Shown here: positions 34,913 through 48,043 of the stretch, one piece after another
Layout: every line of letters begins with the position of its first letter
Numbering within the stretch: the stretch's first letter is position 1
Source of the DNA: Agrocybe praecox
Taxonomy: Eukaryota; Basidiomycota; Agaricomycetes; Agaricales; Agrocybaceae
Reading direction: 5' to 3'
Assembly: GCA_964017145.1 (NCBI GenBank)
Contig: OZ024845.1
Coordinates: forward strand, 2,356,001-2,420,000
DNA: 64,000 bases
Made by a program: the position numbers and the translations under genes
The notes under the pieces: model-generated
Seen by the model: only the letters and a program-made list of their open reading frames with translations
Told to the model about the DNA's origin: nothing
Database searches by the model: none

Positions 34913-37909
34913 TCAGCAGGTTCCTCCATTAGCTAACTTGTTCTTGGGCCAGGGCTGCTTGGTATCTCCCCAAACTGTAAGATTGGGATTTGTGTAGACA
35001 TCCTTATACCTGTAAAAAATTGGAGGAAGGTAAGTACTGATCTAGTATTTCATGAACAAGACTGAGAACTACGCACGTTTCGATATATTTAGCAGTAGGA
35101 AAATCGTTGGGATCGCAGCCAACGTTGACAGAGTCCTTTGGCTGATAGACTCGAATGTAATCGACCAGCATGGTCGCTGGGAATCGGAGATTCTCCAAAT
35201 CGATGTCTCCAAACCCTTCTGATATTCCAAGATTGGTGATGAGGTACTAGGATGGTCAAGCGATGTAAGTATAAAGCAGCAATGGAGTCAAGCGAAAATA
35301 ATCACCATAGCTTCTTCCGGGACTAATCGTCGTCCAATTTCGGTGGCTGAATCGGGTGCGAGTCCGGAGGAATAGAGCGTCCAGGCTCGGACCTCGTTAA
35401 TCCACGTAATATATGCATCGTCAAAGCTAAGTGGGTTAGTCTATTGAGTTGCACATCATATTGTCAGTCTTACCCAGGCTTATACTCAAATCCATAAAGC
35501 GCAAAACAGGTGCCGGGAGTCTCGTAGCAATTAGGGTTCGTAAGGCCAAGACCGCTGACTGTTTGCTGGTAGCGACCTATTCGAGCATCAGAATACATCC
35601 ATGTTGGAAGGGCGTAATTTTTGCTACTAACCTCCAACGAAAGTATTTATCGTAGTCCGTTTTGGGTCGTCGATTTCATTCGAAACATTTTGGTTGAGAG
35701 TACGGTAACGAGCCTACATGTCAACAGTAAGTATCAGGAAATTGACCATATAATATTTGTACAGACTCACGTTGTAAGGCGCAAATTGAGCAGAAAGCGA
35801 GACCTGGAAGATGTGCGGGTTAATGATTATACAATTGGCTATGAAACCAGTCCCTCACATATCCAACACCGTCAGTCACTGTTGCTTCCAGAACATCAAT
35901 TTCAGGAGCAGAACGACCAACGTAAGTTCCATCCTTCCTCATGGGTCCAGGATGCGACTCTCCGGGGCATGTACATCTTGCTGTATAATTATTAAGAGAA
36001 TACTCCCAGTTGTCCGATAGCGAAGGAAACATACACAATCGTTGTCCAGGAAGGTAAGACTAGAGACAAAAGAGCGATGTTTAATCACAAGCTTGCAACA
36101 CAATCTGATTTTATCCTCACCAATTCGCCAAGGGCTTCAGGATCACCGTTGACCACGGCTGCTTCTGGTAAACGTGTGCCAGGATACGTTTGATTGGGCA
36201 GCGTTCCTACATCACATTCGTCGTAGCTGAAAGGCCACTGGAAATGATCGTGAGTTTGCGTTGTCCCACATAGGGCTAGGAGCTGCGAGATATACTAACA
36301 AGGCCATCTGTAGATGCTCCATACCCGGCACGGCCTACCAGCAACTGTTACAAATGTCCTCGAATTATGACTAGAGTGAAATTTACCTAGGTTACCCATG
36401 GCCCACACGGCTGGCCATAGACCACTGTCGTGGAAGACGAATAATTGACGCTGAGGCTCCCTAAATAAATAAAAATAAAGACTTGCCTAACTGTGCTAGA
36501 ACCAGGTAATTGGACATTGGCTACCACGACAGTTAACACTGAGTCCCGTCACCCAGAAGAGAAGTAACATACCGACAACTAAACCACCAGTAAAGCAGAA
36601 TTTATTCCTTTTTTTACTATCATTAGCTCAAGGACACTGCGGAAGAAGAACGGGGTTACCAAGTTTGAATCTGTGTTTATTTATGAGCATAGTAACCATA
36701 CGGTAGGCAAGATGATATGACGCACCATTCCGGATTTAAAGGTCATGTTATGATTGTTTATTGGATCCACTTGGTCGAGCTTCAAACGTAGGTTTCCACC
36801 AGCGGTAGTCGCTGGAAATAATCATCTTTAGACTTATTGAACAGAAGGAACCGCCCAAGGAAAAGGTTCTACCTTGCTCGGGGTCATACCATTCCAAATC
36901 ATTCTTCGTCATACATTTCACTTGGCTATCCAGTGTCACATGAATACAAGTACTCACCGTTACCCAATAGTGGAGATCAACAGCTTCCCAGAAAGGATCG
37001 TCCCCCGGAAAGAATGTTCGTCCATCTTCATTGAACTCGTCCGAAAAAACAAGTACTAGTTCTTCGTTGTTGTGGTACGAGTTTAGCGTGTATGCATCTT
37101 TTGGGGTATGCTTGTCTATGAGCTCAAAATTTCCTGGGAGCTCTGGCACCTGGCCAGACGCGTTGGTACCGCCCAAATTGAACCCTCCTTGATTCGACAT
37201 CTTTGTTTCAGTAAAATGGCTGATAATGGGATATCCTGGAAAGTCATGAATACATATGCTTGATATTAATATTTATTGTACCCAACGTACCGGCACTATA
37301 TAAAAAGCGTCAATCACAGCAGACTTCTTGCTCGGAGGCGGACGAGGACTTAAGGAGATAAAGCAGGCCACTTACAAGAGCGTTAAGCACCCCAAGACCA
37401 GGATAGCCAGACATCCCAAGTTTGCTAGACCTCTGAAGGTAAAGATTGTGCCTCCCCGGTCGCTCTTCCTGTCGCGTCGCGAATCTGGGTTGTGCAAGAT
37501 ATCGTCGGGTTCCGTGTCATTCATAAGCAGTGGCATTCCCCATTGTGCAAGCGACGGCGCGAGCGAAAACTGGAGGGATTGTTAGACCCATACTCATATC
37601 TGCAAGATGTGAAGATGTGGTACCTTTTCTGAAAGCGAGGACTATTCATAGCACGTCACGAATTTATAACGAAAGAAAGGTGTCGATGCAACTACGCACT
37701 GGATAGCTCTCTGATCTTCGCCCCTCTCTGTCAATATTACTGGCATATGAGGCTATTGACACTGGTTTTGTCCTTGAAGGCCCTGCAGCTGGTGCCAAAG
37801 CAAATGGTCTGCTTGAGGATACCGAAGAAGTCGATGAGCGACCAGTAGGTAGGAGGTTCGTTGCAGAGGGATTTTGGGTCGGGAATGGACTATTCCGAGC
37901 GCGACTCAT
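34913..37909 (-). CDS. KRE6: KRE6/SKN1-type beta-glucan synthesis protein (GH16 fold)
   Basis: Type II membrane protein required for beta-1,6-glucan in the cell wall. ATG 37909 begins a Ser/Pro-rich cytosolic tail ([18 protein letters not shown]). A second exon gives [17 protein letters not shown] and a membrane span ([20 protein letters not shown]) split by an intron. The luminal glycosidase-like domain starts [18 protein letters not shown], with [18 protein letters not shown]. Later exons show the GH16 triad motif E-x-D-x-x-E in [22 protein letters not shown], a [10 protein letters not shown] strand and [15 protein letters not shown], and the end [19 protein letters not shown]. At least ten introns interrupt 34950-37700. 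The family's hydrolytic or transglycosylase activity is not firmly settled. Confidence 0.9.
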
Positions 37910-40900
37910 TATGGTAAGCAGTGGCTAATAATAGATAGAAATAAACAGCGTTTGCTTTAAGCACAACGACCTATGAGCGAAAGGACAGGAAGAGGTATAA
38001 TTTTTTAAAGGAGAAGAGACAGCGAGAAAAGAGATGCTAATACAGAGAATGGTGGAGAGAATCCAAGCTCCAGTGGGGTGTCGCCAACAAGAATGCCAAG
38101 GAAATCATGGCGAAACATTAAGTTCCAAAAACATGACTGAAAATAAAAGATAAGCGCGTCCCTGAATCCGTAAGTCTCCTATAATAAGACAAATGTCAGC
38201 GCGAAATTTTCTCGCTAACCTCGATTTTGCGAAAATGATGGTCAACGATTGTCCGCACGGTGCGCCCCCGCTTGTGTCCGCTCCGTGAAACTTATCGTGT
38301 TTCGGCGAGTCCACCAGTCAACAAGAATGTATATAATACATATCACCAGCCCTCATCAGACTTAGTCGTCCAACAGATACATTTGAGGAAGTAGATTTTT
38401 CCGTTTTTACCAACGTGACGAGAATTATGTACCCAAGCATTGGGAAGCTGAGCGAGGCTGAGCGAGTCGTATAGAATCGACCCGCTGCTTGGCGTTTACC
38501 AGACTGGAGCCCTTCTTTCGCAAATCTATGCAGACATATGTACGGACGCCGTCGTACCAAGGCATCTGTGCTTAGCACTGGGCAATGTCATTCTCGCCGT
38601 TTCGGGTACTTGCTACCAGAGGAGACAGCGGATTGCAGAAAGTATCTACATGCGAAGAGGTGAGCCACGAGGTACGAAGGCAAGAAGAAGCGCACCTCGA
38701 GGCTTATATGCCACCTATTCGCTTATTCTCCCGTTAGTGGCCGTTCCCGCTGTGCACATAGGAGGAAAACAAATCTATACCGGCTCTGCCTTAATCGTCT
38801 CATAAGGCCCTTGGCTGCCGCTAAATGGCAAAGTCCCAATTAACGGCTTCCGCTTGGCTAACAAAGAGGGACATGTACAAGGAAGAACACAACCAATTGC
38901 AACGACATTCGGCCTTCTTTCTTGGTGACAGTCCCAAGTTTATACTCGTCGACAACCGATCGAGCCAGAAGATTCGGCGAGGTTGACATTGGACAATTAT
39001 AGCGGGCTTGAGGCGATGCACCCCTCGAAATCAAGTTATTTTACTTCGACATGAAGCCAGCAGCTTATGAAAGCTGCGTCGAGATCGAAACACCCGCATG
39101 CTAAACGTCGAGGCAAGAAACGTGTTGTTTAAATGGGAGTCGATTCCTCGACTGAGTGTGTATACTCGCCCGCGATGCTCTGGAAGATGATTCAAGTGAT
39201 TCAATAAGCTTTGGAAGAACAGACAAAGTCATACCACCGCTGCGTTTCGATGAGTCTTGATCCTGCAGTAGTGGTATGCCACATCAAGAGAAAGAAATCA
39301 ATGATCCTGTATCACCTCGCCACGTATAAATATAAGTGCTTTCAAAAATATACACGGTGAGTTAGGAAAGTACACAAGGTTGGAAGTTAGCACTTTAATG
39401 GAGAGTCAAGTCGCAAGTTGGGCACCGGTATATTGAGTTCCCACTGACACCTGTAGAAAAGTGTCCCTCGTCATCAACTCCTGGGACATTACAGAATTGA
39501 CTTGTCCGGTTGCATCATACTGATCAAAAGTGTAACTGGCGCCGCAGTTGTGAGCTCCGTGGTCGGGAAAATTGGCATGGAAGATAAGGAATCATTTTCT
39601 TGATTTCTCATGAAGGCGCAGAAACCAATGCCACGGGATGATGCTCCTTCTTGGGCGCTTTTAGAGTTGCGACTTTTTGTTAGGCATTCCTCTGGCATGT
39701 CGTTTATTCTTGGAATTACCGATAAGGGGTTGCCAACAGTTCGAGCATCAACCTCGGTGAGATGACAGATGCGTCAAGTCATTCGGCGTAGCTCAGACTA
39801 TGGCATGGCATGCTTCGCTTCAAGTTGATAGTAATACACAACTGATAATTTAATGAATGACCTGTTGAACAGAAAGTTGATCCCGGTCAATGAGTGATCC
39901 GTTAAAGTATCGTTTGGGGAGTGAGCTATCTTCCGTGAACACATGTCATTATCATCAAAATCAAGAGAAGTGAGGTTGATTTACACACAGAGTATAGCCT
40001 TTGTGAGTAAATTCCTAGATAGTGATGGAGAAAGACTTGATGGATATGCCAGACCGCATCGTGAAACCGGTCAGAGCGAGCTTAAATGGGTAGGGTAAAC
40101 ATTCCAACAAGCAGTAATTTATGATATGGAGCGCTTGTGAGAATCGAATTATGACTTGCACAAATAAGCGACATTCTTGAATCGGAGGCGCTGGTGAAGC
40201 TGGTGAAGTAATACGAAAGAATGAATCGGGTCTTCAAGCTTCAAAGTTTAAATTCGATTTCCTGCAATTTCCTCCCTTTCGTTTTTTGCCAGAAAAAGTA
40301 AAAATTACTGGCAGCTGCAACTGATTTGGTTGATGCCAGAGAACTCCGCCGCGGCCTCCAGGAACATTCGCAGCGCCAGAACAAGGTTATGTTTCTTGGG
40401 TGAAACTTCCGTATACGTCGCCTAACGGAGGAAATTTATTTCAAAAGTCAAGTAGCCGCCATTGAGGGAATTTCTGGCATCATCATATTAAGTGTCGTTT
40501 TGGCAGGACCTCATCAAAGTAGAGCTCGTAAGAAAATGCAGAGTTCCTATTAGATGAGCATAGTTGAAACATAATGTCTTGAAGGCGCCAGGACAGTGAC
40601 CAGGGTGGAAGCATTAGATCTGTCAGGCCAGCGAATTTTGTGAAGTGAGGGAGGGGTGCATCAGTTCTCATCAAAGTACGGTGTGACCAAGCGTAGTGCA
40701 GTGTTGCTTGCCAACGACAGTGGCCTGTATATTGTCACCTTGACGACGACCTTTTGTCCTCAAGACAACGGAGGACCAGAAGTGGGAATGCACATATGGG
40801 TATCCAATGTCCAACTGCGACCACCATCTGAAGAATTCTAAAAGAAAGAAATGGCCGGAACTGATGAGCGTTTTACCCGCCAGTGTGGGCCAAATTCCGT

Positions 40901-41019
40901 AGATCATTTGTTATTGTTCGCTTTTGTACTACTACAACAACATTTCTTATATAACGTCTTTGTCTCTTGGACCTTTCTCATTCTCTTCCTTCGACGACCA
41001 CGACCTCTAGATCTCCATC
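37910..41019. other. Long gene-free interval
   Basis: 3.1 kb, the longest stretch in the left two thirds without a supported gene. All frames are short. The first part is the promoter of KRE6/SKN1, the last part (about 40920-41019) the promoter and leader of the MAP kinase. No repeats longer than about 15 bp were noticed apart from a short CTGGTGAAG duplication near 40190. Confidence 0.45.
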
Positions 41020-42592
<1,573 letters not shown>

Positions 42593-43266
42593 TGTTTAGA
42601 TATCTGGTCCTCTTTTGTAGGTTGGCGTCTCCTTCATCTGTCATTATTTCGCCCGTCTCATATATTTCTGTCATCAGCTTTATTAATCAATTTTGTACAA
42701 ACATATCTCATGAAAGAAATCCCCAAAACCCTTAAAGACTGGCTGCAATCGCAATCCTTCACGCTCGTTTATCCCGACTTGAAAGAGCATCTTTATTCAC
42801 CCTATTCTCCTCATGGCACAAAGACCTGCAGAGATACTGGCGTACTTGCCTGGTACATACAGATGTCGCTGAAGAAAATCACATATGACATTCTTCCCTT
42901 ATATACGTCCTGTTTGGTCTTTTACTTCGTTATACAATATACCCTGGTTTTCTTTTGTTTCCTTCTCGTTTTCACGAAGTCATGAGGAAGCCGGTCCCGA
43001 ACGGTGATTGGATGAGTCAGCTATGGGGAGAGTGAGGCTCGGGAAAGTCCGAGAGGGTAATTGGGAATAATTTTTTGATTCGCTGGATGTTGTCGTTGAA
43101 CTTGACACACTCCCCCACACTCCGCACAACTTTTGGTCCTCTAGACTTTTTTTCTTTTCCCTCTCTGTCTCTTATTCTTCTTGTAAGTTCTTAGTTTTCT
43201 TATACCAACATTAGGCGTGGCATAATCAGACATACTGACGCGCGTCTACTTGCTAGTCATCCAGCA
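42593..43266. other. Intergenic
   Basis: 3' UTR of the MAP kinase and the promoter of the G3BP-like gene. The latter has a pyrimidine-rich tract at about 43140-43200. The frame at 42710-42985 is hydrophobic at its end but has no support as a gene. Confidence 0.5.
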
Positions 43267-45141
43267 ATGTCCACTCCAACTACCAGCTCAGCTTCGCATC
43301 ACTCAAATGTCGTTCCATCCGAAGTCGGGTGGCAATTTGTGCCTCAATATTACACCTTTGTGAACAAGGAACCCCATCGCTTGCATTGTTTCTATAGCAA
43401 AAACTCAACTTTCATCCATGGCACCGAAGGAGAGGAAGTTAAGCCATGCTACGGTCAACAGGTGGGTATTCACATTTGAAAGTACTACATCATTCCTCGC
43501 TTGCATTCTGAGATACGACTTTGGGGTGTATTTCGTCATTATCGCGTGGTGGAAGTGCACGGATGTCCTCCGATCAGCTTAGCCCGGCGTTCACCTTTGA
43601 TGTTGTCATCTTGTGGTTTCTGTTAATATCTTTCATTTATGTTTCCTAAATCCCATATTTTCTATCTTTTTGCTTCCCTTTGTTTCCTGCAGCATTACTC
43701 CTCCGAGTAGTTTGTGACGTAACAGTAAATTCTGACACATTTTTTGTAGGAAATCCACAACAAGATTACCTCCATCGGATTCGAAGACTGCAAAGTTTTC
43801 ATCCACTCAGTAGATGCCCAGTCATCTGCTAATGGCGGTATCTTCATCCAAGTCATCGGTGAAATGTCGAATCACGGCGAACCTTGGCGCAAATTCGTTC
43901 AATCGTTTTTCCTTGCTGAACAACCTAACGGTTACTTCGTCCTCAACGATATCTTCCGTTTCCTCAAGGAAGAGACTGTAGACGGAGACGACGTTAGCGA
44001 TACAGCAGAAAGCGAGACCGTCGCTGCTAGCATTTTGACTTCATCAGAGGCCACTATTGTCCCTGTTGTTGCGCCTGAGCCTGTTTACGAACCACCCCGT
44101 GAACCTACGCCTCCTCCTGCTATCGTTGCCGAGCCTGTTGTTCCTGTTGCTGCGCCCCAAGTGGAAGAAATTGCAGTGCCTGAACCCGTCATTACTCAGA
44201 CCCCCACTCCCGCTCCTGAAGAACAAGAAGCCCAGCAACAACCGGCTCCTGCTCAACCCAACGGCATTCACACTCCTGAACCTGAAGTTGCTGCCCAAAT
44301 CCAACCTCCTTCACCCAAACCTCAGGAAGAGCAACCAGCTGCCCCTGCTCCTGTTACCCCTGCTCGTGTAGCTACCCCTGCCGCCCCTGCCGCCGCTCCT
44401 GCTCCTGCTCCTCCCGTTCAACCTACTGCCGCCCCTGCCCAACCTCCTCGCCCTGCTGCCCCCGCTGCTCCTCGATCATGGGCTTCGCTTGCCGCATCGA
44501 ATTCCAAAAAGTGGGGTGCTGCAGTCGCTCAGGAATCTCGTGGCACCACAGAAGTTTTGTCAACCCCCGCCCCTGCACCTGTTTCGCAACCGACTGCTCC
44601 AGCCGCCGCTGCCCAGCGCCCACAAGGCCAGCAACAACAAAACGGCCGTGAGCACCAAGCTCTCGTTGCCGCCCAGAGCGTCACCACTGCCCAATGTTTC
44701 GTCAAGGTAAATACTTAATTAACCATCCATTTTAACCAGGCTTATATGTTTTGGTAACAGGGCGTCATTGAACCTATCTCCCAAACTGCCCTTGCAAACA
44801 CCCTCACAACACGATTCGGAGCCATCAAGGAAATCGAGATTGTTCGTGCCAAAGCATGTGCATTCATTGAATTCCAAACTGTTGATTCTGCAAAGCGAGC
44901 TATCATTGCTTCCCTGAGCCAAAACCAGGGTGGCGAAGGTGGTGTTTGGATTGACGCTGGTGGTGATGTTGGGCAGGTGAGGATCTCTGTGGAGACCAAG
45001 AAGGAGCGAGGTGACAGGCCACCCACCAGACCCCGTGGTGGTGCTCCTGCTGTCAATGGTGATGGGCGCGGTGCTCCTGGAGGAGGAGCATTCCGTGGAC
45101 GTGGACGAGGTGGAGGCCGTGGTGCTGCTGCTGCGAAGTAA
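43267..45141 (+). CDS. G3BP-like protein: NTF2 domain, RRM, RGG tail
   Basis: RNA-binding protein of the G3BP family (fission yeast Nxt3), cytosolic, associated with stress granules and ubiquitin-protease regulation in relatives. The NTF2-like domain starts VGWQFVPQYYTFVNKEPHRL and continues after the first intron with EIHNKITSIGFEDCKVFIHS and FFLAEQPNGYFVLNDIFRFL. A long Pro/Ala/Glu-rich linker (44050-44480) carries the short motif PRSWASLAASN. The RRM after the second intron (44706-44760) has GVIEPISQTALANTLTTRFG and KACAFIEFQTVDSAKRAI. The C-terminus is RGG-rich (RGRGRGGGRG). The first intron is about 290 nt, long for this window, with two plausible acceptors. Confidence 0.92.
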
Positions 45142-46112
45142 TTTGCAGCACATGCTGATTGATGGCTTTGCTGTGGTCAATGGTTTATATTGCTGTTAGT
45201 GTAGTTGGCGCGCTGGTCTTTTTTTTATGATTTTATTACCCCACCCCTTTTTTCTCGAGCATCGACGTCGACGACACCGAAAGCCTTTTATTTTACCTTA
45301 TTTTACATCTGTCATTGTTCTACCTCATTTACCCCTTTACCCACCAACACCTGTCATCCATTTACATATCCCTTGTTTGTCCTGCCTTGTATTTCAGCTT
45401 GTCGGGTTTCTTTTCTTCTTTCGGGTCGTCTGCTGTTCGTCGTTTGCTCTTTTTGTGCTTGTGTTGTTGTGTCATTTGCTCTCCGTCGCATTTATCCTAT
45501 CCACCTCCCGCCCTTCCCTTGAATTCCGTATGTTACCCCCATGCGGTCTTTCTCTCTCCCCCATTGTGTGCAACCTGTACATATTCTCACCCCTATGCCA
45601 TGATTATGTTTTATGCCCCAGTATCAAAAGTATAACAAGCTATTTTCTTGTCTTGCCTTCTTGCCTTGCATGATGTGGATCGTCTGAGCAGACACGTTTG
45701 GGAGAGTTAAGATGTCATGAGTACTTTCCCTCTTGAATTCATGAGAAACGTTTCTTGACATTTTCGTGCCCTAGAGGAACGACAGTACTCTTTTCCTCGT
45801 TATTTTCGTACTGACCTTCTGAATTGTTATTGAGCGCGTTGCTGAGTTCTGTTTCCCAAATTCTAGTGCATAGCATATTAGTCCAAGTTATTTCGCTTCC
45901 ATTATGACCTTTTTTTTTTTTCTGCTCCGATTGCGATTCGCCAACGGTCTTTAATTAGCCCATTAAAAAATTTCTCGTACGACCTTTCCAGGTAACAGCC
46001 CAGGGTTCAAAGAAAAAATACATTGTTCTTAAGTGCTACCATTATCAAACGATTGGCCGTCATCCGAAAGGGAAAAAAAACTTTCAGAGACTGCATGCCT
46101 ACCGCCCTAGCC
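45142..46112. other. Intergenic, pyrimidine-rich 3' region
   Basis: The segment 45200-45660 is C/T-rich and gives long spurious open frames; it is best read as 3' UTR. A run of T lies at about 45909-45921. Confidence 0.5.
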
Positions 46113-46120
46113 TATATAAG
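46113..46120 (+). promoter_or_regulatory. TATA box of the LRR-like gene
   Basis: TATATAAG lies 152 bp before ATG 46272. Its position inside the longer open frame argues that the upstream ATG at 46095 is not the start. Confidence 0.5.
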
Positions 46121-46271
46121 AGACGAGGAAAATGGGAACGAGTCAGAGGTGTACAAAGCTTATACTATACCCCTCGCAATCACCACGGTACCGGCGAGTC
46201 TGTTGCTCACCATACTTTACCGGTCGCCTCCTTCGTTTTTTTCTCCTTTCGCGACCAACTCACATACCAAA

Positions 46272-47414
46272 ATGTTCATCCCACCACTATCCAACAACAC
46301 CATCGGAATTGTGAGGCTTTCGGATCCTTTCATTATTGACGATTCAGAGTCAGACTGGGCGCTTAATTTGCAAGTCTTGGCTTTGCAGCCGAACCTCGGG
46401 CATATCAACCCACTTGAAGTTTATTCGGACGCCTTGTCAGCGTTCATCAATCATGGAATCTTTGACAAGCCCGCTCGGTCGCTGGAATCATTGACCATCG
46501 TTCATCGCGCACCGAGCCAGGGTACGCAGACTGGTCAAGATGAGATCGACGGCTGGGTCATCCCATCGCCCCTCTTTTGCGGCGAGACCCCGCAGCTGAG
46601 ATGCCTCATTCTCCAATCTGTGCTATTTTCTCCGTCGACGATCAATTTTGCCGGGTTTGACCTCGTCCATCTGAGCGTCGACCTATCGGATTGCGGCTCG
46701 TTCGGGCTGTCGACGCCCAGGCAGTGGTTTGAAGTATTGAGCACGCAGTGCAATCTAGAAAGCCTCACACTCAGACTTGGGTCATGGAAAGGTCGGAAGG
46801 TATACGAAGTGGAAGGGTACCTTCCTCAACAAACTGTGGTCAACCTCCCGCGTCTGAAGGAGTTCAAGCTCCACTGCAATATCACGGATGCCGGAGAATT
46901 CCTGGGCAACATACGTTTTCCTGCAAGTTGCATTCTGTGGTTATACTTAACCCAAATTGCTGAACTCGATGATTACCAGACTTGGGATGGTATAGCCTGT
47001 GGGTTATCTTACCACTTCCTGAATTGGCGCGGGATCTTTGGCCGGTCGATGTCTGCGAATGGGGTGTGGAAGTTATCAACTTCATCCGAAAAAGAGCAGG
47101 CGTACTTTGCTATCCAGTTTCAGGGGCCCCGACTGAATAACCCTGAGATCCACCAGGTTCATTTCCATCTCAACTTTAGCGCCCACGACCAGATCCTACT
47201 TCCCCTTGTTGATTTCTTGCTGATTATTATGGAAAGTGTATCTTACATGGACGGATCGCCAGTAAGAGTGGAACTTGACGTGGATCCGCAGACCTGGATA
47301 CATCCTGCCAATAAGGATTCCATCGTCAAGTTTGTGGAAATGTTCGCTGAGGTAACCCCACAAAAATATACCTACCGGCAAAGGGTATCCAAAATCTGTC
47401 CGCATTTCTCATAG
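46272..47414 (+). CDS. Hypothetical protein, LRR-like (F-box-associated type)
   Basis: Intronless, 380 residues from ATG 46272 (MFIPPLSNNTIGIV). The body alternates Leu-rich strands of the kind seen after F-boxes in basidiomycete F-box/LRR proteins: ARSLESLTIVHRAP, PQLRCLILQSVLFSPSTINF, DLVHLSVDLSDC, CNLESLTLRLGS, LPRLKEFKLHCNI. No F-box helix is visible at the N-terminus. Such proteins occur in large, variable families in mushrooms, and function is unknown. The longer frame back to 46023 begins with a non-ATG codon and includes the TATA box. Confidence 0.65.
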   Translation: MFIPPLSNNTIGIVRLSDPFIIDDSESDWALNLQVLALQPNLGHINPLEVYSDALSAFINHGIFDKPARSLESLTIVHRAPSQGTQTGQDEIDGWVIPSPLFCGETPQLRCLILQSVLFSPSTINFAGFDLVHLSVDLSDCGSFGLSTPRQWFEVLSTQCNLESLTLRLGSWKGRKVYEVEGYLPQQTVVNLPRLKEFKLHCNITDAGEFLGNIRFPASCILWLYLTQIAELDDYQTWDGIACGLSYHFLNWRGIFGRSMSANGVWKLSTSSEKEQAYFAIQFQGPRLNNPEIHQVHFHLNFSAHDQILLPLVDFLLIIMESVSYMDGSPVRVELDVDPQTWIHPANKDSIVKFVEMFAEVTPQKYTYRQRVSKICPHFS

Positions 47415-47465
47415 GTTGACATTTTCTCTCTGTTCGTATATCAATTCGCGACAAGTAGACTTATT

Positions 47466-48043
47466 TTAATTGTATACATCTGCGAAACTACGAACCACCT
47501 GGACAGTGCGAACACCACCTGTACCGACGAACTTTTTCCCATAGTATTCACCGTGAGTATTTGCCCATATATTCGCAGGAACGGTCTTCAACCTACAAAA
47601 ACATTTCATTAGTGCACTGAGAAACAACCAGATTTTGAAATTGAAGAATATAAAGGATCGAACACCCCCTCATATGCCTGGTTGGGAACCTCCTTGTCAG
47701 TATACACCAAGATCAGAAGACCTTGATGCAACCACCGCGACACATGGATGATTCGCAGAATATCGCGTGTGTCAACCGTGCCTAAGCATCCCCAGAGTCC
47801 ATCTCCCTCTTGCGAGGTAGAACTCCAACCACCAATGGTATGCCAGGCACCCATTAGCAGAGAGAAAGCGACGGATACACCGCCATATGTACGACCGTGG
47901 GTCACGACTATCGCAGCAATGAGTGTGGTTGTTGCCTATCCTCTCTTGACCCCGAATGGCAAGGAAGTGATGGTAAATACGCCGTCAATCCAGGCCCAAA
48001 AGTCAAGACTAGGCTAGACCAGCTCGACCGTCGATTGCTGCAT
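47466..48043 (-). pseudogene. Possible small membrane-protein gene with an in-frame stop
   Basis: On the minus strand a possible start at 48043 (MQQSTVELV) is followed by a TAG, then PSLDFWAWIDG. A 45-nt GTATTT...TAG intron next would join it to a hydrophobic stretch (TTTLIAAIVV) and SVAFSLLMGAWHTIGGW. A second intron (about 47590-47655) leads to LKTVPANIWANTHGEYYGKK and a stop at 47466. The frames look protein-like over about 150 codons. The in-frame TAG means either a cryptic acceptor or a decayed gene. Family not recognised. Confidence 0.35.

Noticed and set aside
44044..44371. Long frames antisense or shifted to the G3BP linker
   Set aside because: By-products of the Pro/Ala-rich coding bias of the real gene.
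45205..45673. Hydrophobic frames after the G3BP-like gene
   Set aside because: They come from a C/T-rich 3' region and have no start or family support.
46023..46271. N-terminal extension of the LRR-like protein
   Set aside because: It contains the TATA box and starts with a non-ATG codon.
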